From positions 1-12,107 of the forward strand of contig CALLYN010000565.1 in NCBI GenBank assembly GCA_937858455.1: a DNA stretch of 12,107 bases, in the 5' to 3' direction. This DNA is from an uncultured Kouleothrix sp. Lineage in GTDB: Bacteria; Chloroflexota; Chloroflexia; Chloroflexales; Roseiflexaceae. The notes below the pieces were generated by a model, which was not told where the DNA came from, ran no database searches, and worked only from the letters and a program-made list of their open reading frames with translations. The position numbers and the translations under genes are program-made. Position 1 is the stretch's first letter; every line of letters starts with the position of its first letter. Below, piece by piece: positions 6,801 through 12,107 of the stretch.

Positions 6801-7820
6801 GCCGTGGCGCTGCTGGCGGTAACCACCGTAGCGCTCGAGCAGCTGCTGGAGCCTTGGCTCGATATCTTCCAATTGCTGGTGCAGGTCTTCGGGGTCGCCG
6901 TGCGGCCCAAGGCCGCGCCAGGTACATACCAGCGCAGTAACCTGGCGGCGCTCACCCGGCTGGCTGAATACCGCGCCGGCTGCAGCCCGGCCGGACGGAG
7001 CGCCAATCGCGGCCTCGCGCCCGAGCTGGCCGGCCTGGATCTGCTGAAAAAGCGCGGCGACCTCGGCCGAAGGCTGCATGGCAAACTCGCCGGCCAGGCT
7101 GCGGGTGTAGCGCGCATACTGCTCGGCGGCGGCGGTCGCCTGGCCGGTGCTCGCCAGCGCGCGCATCAGCTGGAGCTGCCCTGGCTCGAACCAGGGATCG
7201 AGCGCCACCAGGCGGCCGGCGTAGCGCAGCACCAGGTCAAATTCGCCGCGCTGCTCGTGGTAGGCCGTGAGCCGCGAGAGCGCCTCGACGGCCTGCTGGT
7301 GCAGCGCCTCCTGCTGGATCAGCTGCCACTCCTCGAACGGCACGCTGTCGCGCAGCGCGAAGCCGGCCAGAAAATCGCCGCGGTACAGCTCGACGGCCTG
7401 CGCCAGCCAGCCCATGCAGACGCGGCAGCTCGCGGCGGCGGCGTGGACGTGCTGCCGGCATGCCGCGAGCAGCTCGGTAAAGCGCGCCACATCAAGCTGG
7501 CAGTCGGCCAGCGGGTTGAGCTGGATCGTCTGCCCAGCCAGCACGATGAACGGCTCGCGCGGCGTGCCGGCATTTGCCGAATCCTCGAGCAGGGCGCGCC
7601 GCAAGCGCAGCACCGTCTGGCGGAGGCTGAGCGCGGCATTTTGCGGGGGCGCGTCGGGCCAGAGCAGCGCGGCAAGCGCGGCGCGCTGGTGCGGGCGCGC
7701 CGCTTCGACAGACAGATAGGCCAGCAGCGCGCGCACCTTATCGGTGCCGAACGCAGTCAGCTGCTTGCCATCGAGCGAGGCTGCGAAGCCGCCAAGGAGT
7801 GCAAGTGAAAGATGAGACAT
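3900..7820 (-). CDS. Giant BTAD/SARP regulator with degenerate cyclase domain, AAA/STAND-type ATPase and TPR repeats
   Basis: The product has 1306 residues. About 3-78 is an OmpR-like winged helix (LSLALLGGF, then DKVRALLAYLSVE); about 105-260 is a BTAD helical domain (YRGDFLAGF, LDPWFEPGQLQLMRAL). It carries a Cys/His cluster, C121-x2-H124-x-H126-x5-C132-x2-C135. A class III cyclase homology domain spans about 290-458 (ERRQVTALV, YFGYPQAYEDAARRAV). An ATPase follows (FVGRDAEL near 480) with Walker A GEPGIGKS at 507-514 and Walker B VVLVVED at 629-635 plus LHWAD. TPR-like helices fill about 860-1275, clearest near 1068-1180. Such proteins are taken to be ATP-gated transcription activators that sense a signal through the C-terminal repeats. 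The first cyclase metal Asp is replaced by Thr300. The ATG at 7820 is preferred to an in-frame TTG at 7841 because conserved BTAD sequence begins there; neither has a good ribosome site. Its target is inferred to be the divergent operon. Confidence 0.92.
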   Translation of the reverse strand: MSHLSLALLGGFAASLDGKQLTAFGTDKVRALLAYLSVEAARPHQRAALAALLWPDAPPQNAALSLRQTVLRLRRALLEDSANAGTPREPFIVLAGQTIQLNPLADCQLDVARFTELLAACRQHVHAAAASCRVCMGWLAQAVELYRGDFLAGFALRDSVPFEEWQLIQQEALHQQAVEALSRLTAYHEQRGEFDLVLRYAGRLVALDPWFEPGQLQLMRALASTGQATAAAEQYARYTRSLAGEFAMQPSAEVAALFQQIQAGQLGREAAIGAPSGRAAAGAVFSQPGERRQVTALVCTWRGLGPHGDPEDLHQQLEDIEPRLQQLLERYGGYRQQRHGDEWLIYFGYPQAYEDAARRAVHVGLALVAASRDLAQVRVGIHTGTMVVSDDAADRVRREPVGDVPSLAHACMALAEPGAVLITASTEPLVRGRFEYQRVEEQVLVGTAQPAAIYRVYGESQLHNHLDWLAQMRRLTRFVGRDAELRQLSGAAEAAAQGVGAIFALVGEPGIGKSRLVWELQQRRAPTTAWLQASCSPYFQNTRLYPIVGLLEQLLGIEPGDGPETRRARLDDTLSRYALDESGAAWLLAQLLGLPTDPPAPETITAQQRERIREVFVALLQRYSAQQPVVLVVEDLHWADPSTIEWLGLSLDALAAARCIALFTYRGSFSPPWPPNRRLRRIDLASLSPADIERMIADLAGEAALPGAMHQHIVAQSDGIPLFAEELTKMLLEAAAAPEPARIPATLNDPLLARLDRVGRARETAGWAAALGREFAYSLLAAAVPYDEARLQADLTLLVEAELLVARPGAPDLHYAFKHALIQEVAHAALLRRVRQQYHWRIAETYEARFPQLAAAQPELLALHYSQAGQAQPAAEYWILAGTRATAQGATIEARTFFDRALALLEPADLDQRWRALSGRQAALFLAGDRAAEQADIAALLAIADAAANPAWRAEALLRQLKNLNARGEYAAMAPAADTVVAAAQAAHQPSIEARALCLKAAALTRLGAPASRPTAEWALARARAASDEWAIAYALGMLALHEAYAGDYGRAAELWTDVYELVRHGGDRALEARALSNLGAAYQYLGQFEQARHYLEQGLVLCDLIGDRHGHAYIVGNLGGVMLLSGDLAAAKPLLEQGLSEAQLVDDAALCAANQWELGHLAELLGDHTNAARHLHEAHRIDTELGLTARVIESKALLAKCALHQGRHADALEAAGQVWAYLHDHGAATMDEAVLTYLAIADVCAALAHDPTVPPFAIPMPAIIRAGYELVMARAERISDPAWRRSFLEKVPSNRAMIERWGRTP

Positions 7821-7860
7821 CGCAAGCGCCGTACTGTTCAATTCAATCTGGATACAATCG

Positions 7861-7889
7861 ATTATACCATTTTGTAACGATCTTGTGAC
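7861..7889 (-). promoter_or_regulatory. Promoter of the giant regulator gene
   Basis: A perfect TATAAT (7866-7861, minus strand) has GTCACA (7889-7884, four of six to TTGACA) 17 bases upstream. Transcription would begin near 7854, about 34 bases before the ATG at 7820. The -35 hexamer overlaps the -35 of the divergent rightward promoter, so the two should compete for polymerase or be co-regulated. Confidence 0.6.
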
Positions 7890-7909
7890 ATGGTTTGGGT
7901 ACAGTCACA
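7884..7909. promoter_or_regulatory. Candidate operator: TGTGAC-N14-GTCACA inverted repeat
   Basis: TGTGAC (7884-7889) and GTCACA (7904-7909) are exact reverse complements, 20 bases centre to centre, about two helical turns, so both halves face the same side of the DNA. The repeat covers the -35, spacer and start of the -10 of the rightward promoter and the -35 of the leftward one. Binding could repress both. Six-base arms can arise by chance, so this is tentative. Confidence 0.4.
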
Positions 7910-7913
7910 TAAT
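7885..7913 (+). promoter_or_regulatory. Promoter of the lipoprotein/propeller operon
   Basis: GTGACA (7885-7890, five of six) and CATAAT (7908-7913, five of six) are separated by exactly 17 bases. Transcription would begin near 7920, giving a leader of about 80 bases before the lipoprotein ATG at 7999. Confidence 0.6.
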
Positions 7914-7998
7914 CGCACACGAGAGTTTATACGAGGATGCGCCCACGGAGCAGGCACAAGCCGCCCTGCGAGCGTGTGTTGGTGTGTAGGAATAGGCC

Positions 7999-8511
7999 AT
8001 GGTACCGAACCAGCGAGCCCGCGCGACGAGAAGTATTCTCGCCCCATCGTGGATAGCCGGCATTGTGTTACTGGCAACGGCCGCGCTCGCGGCCTGCGGC
8101 GCAAACGATAGCGCCGCGCCTGCCAAAGCTACACCATCGCCAGCGATCTCAACCGGAGCCACGCCGGCACCCAGCGCCGCCACAAGCGCCGGGGCGGCGG
8201 GCACGCCCCACGCCGACATAACCCTCTCACGTGACCAAGCCGACCCGGTCACCGTCAAGGTTGGGCAGATCATCAATATCCCCGATGACCCCAGCTTCTC
8301 ATGGGATGTCAACTACCGGCCCGAAGTGCTGCTCGCGCTCACGCCGCCCGAGCAGATCAGCAAGCCCGGCCCAGCCGGCTGGTTTTTCCGCGCGATCGGT
8401 GCGGGCAACACCGAGATCACCCTGGAAAGCGTCCCGCCGCCGTGCCCAAGCGGCAAATCCTGCCCGCCAAATACTATTCGGTTGGTTTTTCCAATCACGG
8501 TCGTACAGTAA
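7999..8511 (+). CDS. Small lipoprotein with a chagasin-like or Ig-like beta domain
   Basis: The product has 170 residues. An Arg-rich start is followed by a hydrophobic core (about 18-32) and lipobox LAAC with Cys33, so it should be lipid-anchored outside the membrane. Residues 34-72 are an Ala/Pro/Thr/Ser linker. The rest (about 73-170) reads as beta strands: ITLSRDQADPVTVKVGQIINI, DPSFSWDV, GPAGWFFRAIGAGNTEITLE and TIRLVFPITVV. The order (VxVGQ, a DPxxxSW-like loop, a GxxGWxFxAxGxGxxxI segment) recalls chagasin-type cysteine protease inhibitors (MEROPS I42), but the NPTTG and RPW loops are not preserved, so inhibition is not established. Cys149 and Cys155 could form a disulfide. AGGA (7988-7991) lies seven bases before the ATG. 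The gene leads an apparent operon with the propeller gene 42 bases downstream. Confidence 0.85.
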   Translation: MVPNQRARATRSILAPSWIAGIVLLATAALAACGANDSAAPAKATPSPAISTGATPAPSAATSAGAAGTPHADITLSRDQADPVTVKVGQIINIPDDPSFSWDVNYRPEVLLALTPPEQISKPGPAGWFFRAIGAGNTEITLESVPPPCPSGKSCPPNTIRLVFPITVVQ

Positions 8512-8542
8512 CATCGTCGGTCTACGTCTTTTGCGTACGTTC

Positions 8543-8548
8543 AAGGAG
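8543..8548 (+). promoter_or_regulatory. Ribosome binding site of the propeller gene
   Basis: AAGGAG ends five bases before the ATG at 8554, marking the start of the long rightward open frame. It lies in the 42-base gap after the lipoprotein stop codon, with no terminator between, supporting co-transcription. Confidence 0.8.
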
Positions 8549-8553
8549 TTCCC

Positions 8554-11500
8554 ATGCCAACATTGCTTTCACGCACCAAGCTCCAGGTTGTCTTGATCCT
8601 GCTGATCATCGTAGGGCTACAAGGCGTGATCTTTGCCGCGCTGCCAGACGTCGATCTGGCGCCAAAACAGGAGCGCAACGAGGAGGGAGAAGAGGCTGAC
8701 ATCAGCCAGTACTTCCAGTACCGCGCCGATCAGATGAAGGACAAGACCGGTAAAATCCCCGATGGCGCGCTGATCAAGGCGCTGAATCAGCGCAGGGACA
8801 TGGCCCGGCAGGCGAGCGTGAACGGGCCAATCAGCTCGGCGGCCGGCATCAGCAACACAAGCTGGACGCAGGCCGGCCCTGGCAATGTCGGCGGGCGCAT
8901 CCGCGCGATCCTGCCGCTCAGCGCCAGCACAGTGTTTATCGGCGGCGTCTCAGGCGGCATCTGGAAGACAACCAACTGCTGCTCGGCCAGCACGACCTGG
9001 ACGCCGATCGACGACTGGATGGCCAACCTGGCGGTCAGCTCGCTGATCGTCGACCCGACCAACTCCAACGTAATGTACGCCGGCACCGGCGAAGGCTTCG
9101 GCAATGCCGATGCGATACGCGGCGCGGGCGTGTTCAAGAGCACCAACGGCGGCACTACCTGGTCGCAGCTCTCCAGTACCAATAACAGCAACTGGTACTA
9201 TGTAAACCGCCTGGCGATCTCGCCAAATGGCGCGACCTTGCTGGCCGCAACGCGCAACGGCCTGTGGCAGAGCACCGACGGCGGCAGCACCTGGTCGCAG
9301 CGCTCCACCAGCAACTGGCTCTATGTCGCCTTCGACCCGAGCAACAGCAGCAACGCCGTGGCGAGCGGAACCGGCTTTGCTTCGTATTCAACCAACGGCG
9401 GCACCAGCTGGACCTCCGCCACCGGCCTGCCTGGCTCCGGCCGTGTCGAGCTAGCCTACGCGCCGAGCAATACTTCGACCCTGTATGCCGGCGTGGATCA
9501 GAACTCGGGCGACATATACAAGAGCACCGACGGCGGCCATACCTACGCGCGCGTGAACACCGGCACGGTCTACCTGAGCGGCCAGGGCTGGTATGCCAAC
9601 GCGCTCTGGGTGAACCCATCCGACGCGAACAATGTGGTTATCGCCGGCCTCGATATCTACAAATCCACCGATGGCGGCAGCACCTTCACCAAGATCAGCC
9701 AATGGGGCTACTCGTGGGGCCTGAAATCGCCACCTTCGCCACACGCCGACCACCATGCGCTGGTGTCGATCCCCGGCTCGAGCAGCGCGCTGCTCAACGG
9801 CAACGACGGCGGTATCTACTACACCGCCGATATCTCCACAGCCGGGACGAATGTCGACTACAACACTGGCTGGTTGTACCTAAACAACAACCTGGGTATT
9901 ACCCAGTTCTATGGCGTGGCCGGGAACAACAACAATCAGCTGTACGGCGGCGCGCAAGATAACGGCGTGCTCAAGTACAGCGGCGCGCTGAACAACTGGA
10001 GCTTCTCGCACGGCGGCGACGGCGGCAAATCTGCGGCCGACCCGACCAACCCGAACTACCTATACAACGAGTATATCTACGGCAAAGTCAACCGCTCCAC
10101 CAACGCTGGCGCTACAGTCGACGATATCTTTGGCACCTACTACAACGGCAGCGCCTGGGTCTGCCGCGCCGCGCCGTACCGCATCGACGATGCCTGCAAC
10201 GGCGTGGGCAACTTCATCGCGCCTATCCTGCTTGATCCGAGCAACCCCAACCGGCTGTATGTCGGCGACCTATCGCTGTGGGTCACCAACGACGCGCGTA
10301 CGCCGTATGTCTATACCAGCCCTACGGCCGGCCCGCAGTGGGCGGCGCTCAAGCCCTCGATCGGCAACGCCATCAATGCGATTGGCGTCGCGCCCAGCGA
10401 CTCGAATGTGATCTGGGTCGGCTACAAGAACAGCCGCATCGACATGAGCACCGACGGCGGCAGCTCGTGGAGCCGGGTAGACACCAACATCCCTTCGGGC
10501 AGCAACCCTGGCACGCAGGTCGGCAGCATCGCGATCGACAAAAACAATAGCAACATCGTCTACGTCGGCTTTACCGGCTTCGGGTCGAACCGACTCTGGC
10601 GCACCACCAACGGCGGCACAACCTGGAGCAACATCACCAACAACCTGCCGCCGGTGCCGATCTACGCAATCGCGATCAACCCGGCCAACTCGGCCTGGCT
10701 GTATGTCGGCACCGAGATCGGCATCTTCGCCAGCGAGGATAGCGGCGCTACCTGGAACGTGCCGAGCGGCACCGGCAAGAACGGCGATGGCCCGGCGAAT
10801 GTCGCGACCTTCGACTTGCAGTGGGTGGGCGGCGGCAACAGCACCGGCTCGACCGTTCTGATCGCCGGCACGCACGGGCGCGGCGCGTGGACCGCCGATG
10901 TCACGCCGCCCGGCAACACGAACACCTATGCCGACCCCGCGCTGGTATGCGGCGGCAACACCCCCTGCTACGCGACGATCGCCGAAGCGCTGGCGAATGT
11001 CGCGACGGGCGGAACTACCACCGTCTACGCGGGCACCTACGCCGAGAGCGTCTCGGCTACCAAGAACGTGACGATCAACATCGTCGGCAATATCACCGTC
11101 AACGACTTCTCGACCCACAACGGCACAACCGTCAATGCCGGCAGCTCGACGATCACCGTCAATAATTTCAATGTCTACGGCGGCACCTGGAACGCGAACA
11201 CTTCGACGCTGATCGTCAACGGCGACTGGACCGGCGGCGGGACATTCAACCCCGGCACCGGCACGGTCGTGTTCGCCAAGAACGGCGTGGTCACGCTGAA
11301 CGTGCCGAGCCAAACCGAGGCGACGCTCTCGTTCTGCAACCTCACAATCAACGCCAACACTACCGTAGACGTGACCGACGACTTCCTCAGCGCGGCCACT
11401 GGCGGGGCCTGCACCCAGTTCGTGCAGAATGGCAAGCTGCGCCGCGAGGCTCCGCAGCAAACCGTGATCAACTTCGTCACCTATACCTTCAAAGACGGGC

Positions 11501-12107
11501 GCAATCGCGACGCGGTGGTTCTGCAGAAGCAGAGCGGAAACAGCCTTTGGGAGACGAACATCACGATCACGTCGAATACGCAGCCGCCCACCACCTGCGG
11601 CAGCAACGCCTTCCCCGGCCAGCCGGTGCTGCGGCAGTACGATCTTTCGTCAACCGGCGGCACGCCACCGTATGGGCCCTACCGGATGCGGCTGTACTTC
11701 TCGGCTAGCAACCCGGATGAGTCGAATGGAAATACGGTGACGGCGCCCTATAACCTGGCGATCTACCACTGCAATGGTACGAGCTGGGAGAAATTCACTG
11801 GAACGGCAGGCAGCGACGCGAATGGCGTCTACATCGAGTCGACCACCGTGTCGTGGAGCGCCGGCACACTGTTCCTTATCGGCCCGAATACGCCGGCGTC
11901 GCCAACTGCGACCGCAACGGCCACCGCCACCGCAACGGCGACCTCGACCGCGACCAGCACGGCGGTGTCGACCGACACACCGACGGCGACCTCGACCAGC
12001 ACGTCGGTGCCGACCGACACGCCGACCGCGACCTCGACCAGCACGTCGGTGCCGACCGACACGCCGACCGCGACCTCGACCGCGACACACACGCCGGTGT
12101 CGACCGA
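8554..12107 (+). CDS. Secreted Asp-box (BNR/sortilin-like) beta-propeller protein with beta-helix-like segment and Thr-rich linker; no stop in window
   Basis: The frame is open for 1184 codons to the right edge. Residues 9-29 (KLQVVLILLIIVGLQGVIFAA) form a signal peptide or anchor without a lipobox. A charged region (about 30-105) leads to WTQAGPGNVGGRIRAI. From about 110 to 785 is a BNR/Vps10-like propeller with Asp boxes at 196 (STNGGTTW), 240, 279, 324, 371, 515 (weak), 632, 684 and 727. A variant near 139-149 has Cys-Cys inserted. The spacing suggests ten or more blades, perhaps two propellers. IAGTHGRGAW closes it. About 790-950 resembles the start of a parallel beta-helix (YATIAEALANVATGGTTTVYAGTY, then short strands). 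About 965-1110 is a beta-sandwich-like segment with isolated Cys. From 1113 on is Thr/Ala/Ser/Pro linker. Such propellers bind glycans or proteins, and some are glycosidases; no catalytic residues are evident, so binding or scaffolding is likelier. Confidence 0.93.
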   Translation, partial: MPTLLSRTKLQVVLILLIIVGLQGVIFAALPDVDLAPKQERNEEGEEADISQYFQYRADQMKDKTGKIPDGALIKALNQRRDMARQASVNGPISSAAGISNTSWTQAGPGNVGGRIRAILPLSASTVFIGGVSGGIWKTTNCCSASTTWTPIDDWMANLAVSSLIVDPTNSNVMYAGTGEGFGNADAIRGAGVFKSTNGGTTWSQLSSTNNSNWYYVNRLAISPNGATLLAATRNGLWQSTDGGSTWSQRSTSNWLYVAFDPSNSSNAVASGTGFASYSTNGGTSWTSATGLPGSGRVELAYAPSNTSTLYAGVDQNSGDIYKSTDGGHTYARVNTGTVYLSGQGWYANALWVNPSDANNVVIAGLDIYKSTDGGSTFTKISQWGYSWGLKSPPSPHADHHALVSIPGSSSALLNGNDGGIYYTADISTAGTNVDYNTGWLYLNNNLGITQFYGVAGNNNNQLYGGAQDNGVLKYSGALNNWSFSHGGDGGKSAADPTNPNYLYNEYIYGKVNRSTNAGATVDDIFGTYYNGSAWVCRAAPYRIDDACNGVGNFIAPILLDPSNPNRLYVGDLSLWVTNDARTPYVYTSPTAGPQWAALKPSIGNAINAIGVAPSDSNVIWVGYKNSRIDMSTDGGSSWSRVDTNIPSGSNPGTQVGSIAIDKNNSNIVYVGFTGFGSNRLWRTTNGGTTWSNITNNLPPVPIYAIAINPANSAWLYVGTEIGIFASEDSGATWNVPSGTGKNGDGPANVATFDLQWVGGGNSTGSTVLIAGTHGRGAWTADVTPPGNTNTYADPALVCGGNTPCYATIAEALANVATGGTTTVYAGTYAESVSATKNVTINIVGNITVNDFSTHNGTTVNAGSSTITVNNFNVYGGTWNANTSTLIVNGDWTGGGTFNPGTGTVVFAKNGVVTLNVPSQTEATLSFCNLTINANTTVDVTDDFLSAATGGACTQFVQNGKLRREAPQQTVINFVTYTFKDGRNRDAVVLQKQSGNSLWETNITITSNTQPPTTCGSNAFPGQPVLRQYDLSSTGGTPPYGPYRMRLYFSASNPDESNGNTVTAPYNLAIYHCNGTSWEKFTGTAGSDANGVYIESTTVSWSAGTLFLIGPNTPASPTATATATATATATSTATSTAVSTDTPTATSTSTSVPTDTPTATSTSTSVPTDTPTATSTATHTPVST
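11989..12107 (+). repeat. 42-bp in-frame tandem repeat coding for a Thr/Ser/Pro linker
   Basis: A 14-codon unit (TSTSTSVPTDTPTA) occurs at 11989-12030 and 12031-12072, base-identical, with a diverged partial copy at 12073-12107 cut by the window edge. A diverged 16-codon relative precedes at 11941-11988, and a six-base Thr-Ala run (about 11905-11940) comes before that. The stretch encodes an extended, possibly glycosylated spacer typical of secreted proteins in this phylum. Being tandem, in frame and without spacers, it is not a CRISPR array. Copy number may vary by slippage. Confidence 0.9.

Noticed and set aside
5910..7808. 632-codon rightward open frame opposite the giant regulator.
   Set aside because: It is the antisense shadow of a GC-rich gene: composition is Arg/Gln/His/Leu-heavy with no domain pattern, while the opposite strand has clear BTAD, Walker and TPR motifs.
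7884..7909. CRP-type cAMP site linked to the cyclase domain of the regulator.
   Set aside because: TGTGA and TCACA halves are 16 bases apart rather than 6, and the cyclase domain lacks key catalytic residues. Only a generic inverted repeat is claimed.
7916..7978. Long-range pairing CACACG (7916-7921) with CGTGTG (7973-7978) in the lipoprotein leader, a possible RNA switch.
   Set aside because: It has only six pairs over more than 50 bases, and no known riboswitch features are visible.
10270..11460. 396-codon leftward open frame opposite the propeller gene.
   Set aside because: It has no ribosome site, its Val/Asp/Arg/Gly content is typical of antisense frames, and the sense strand carries conserved Asp boxes.
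11829..12092. Leftward frames with regular VAVEVAVGVSVGTD-like repeats.
   Set aside because: They only mirror the Thr/Pro linker repeats of the rightward gene.
11893..12107. CRISPR-like array.
   Set aside because: The units are directly adjacent without unique spacers and are in frame within a coding region.

Overview
The window is GC-rich, densely coding bacterial DNA. Gene content points to Chloroflexota, probably class Chloroflexia near Roseiflexus/Kouleothrix. The reasons are a giant BTAD-cyclase-ATPase-TPR regulator of a kind common there, secreted proteins with long Thr/Ala/Pro linkers, lipoproteins with LAAC lipoboxes, and palindrome-rich gaps between genes. This is inferred from style and family knowledge, not from a marker gene.

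Layout from left to right. (1) Bases 1-247, minus strand: the first 82 codons of a gene running off the left edge, probably a GAF-type sensory protein. (2) Bases 607-1107, plus strand: a 166-residue three-helix membrane protein of unknown function with a near-consensus promoter. The two genes diverge from a 359-base gap. (3) Bases 1108-1399: a gap between convergent genes packed with four hairpins, at least two of which look like terminators. (4) Bases 1400-3808, minus: a lipid-anchored TPR/SLT lytic transglycosylase, probably read from a leaderless mRNA. (5) Bases 3900-7820, minus: a 1306-residue regulator (BTAD/SARP, degenerate nucleotide-cyclase homology domain, AAA/STAND-type ATPase, TPR superhelix). 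(6) Bases 7821-7998: a compact divergent control region with two back-to-back sigma70-like promoters and an inverted repeat over one of them. (7) Bases 7999-8511, plus: a small lipoprotein with a chagasin-like or Ig-like beta domain. (8) Bases 8554 to the right edge, plus: an open frame of at least 1184 codons with no stop in the window. It encodes a secreted Asp-box beta-propeller, then a beta-helix-like segment, a beta-sandwich-like segment and a Thr-rich repetitive linker.

The lipoprotein and propeller genes look like one operon (42-base gap, strong ribosome site, no terminator between). They diverge from the giant regulator with overlapping promoter elements, so local control of this surface/secreted pair by the regulator is the most attractive functional hypothesis. 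Three of the proteins (transglycosylase, lipoprotein, propeller) act outside the membrane, so the right part reads as a cell-envelope/exoprotein locus. The most unusual details are the cyclase domain that has lost key catalytic residues, a Cys/His cluster inside the BTAD domain, the propeller/helix/linker composite protein, and the hairpin cluster.
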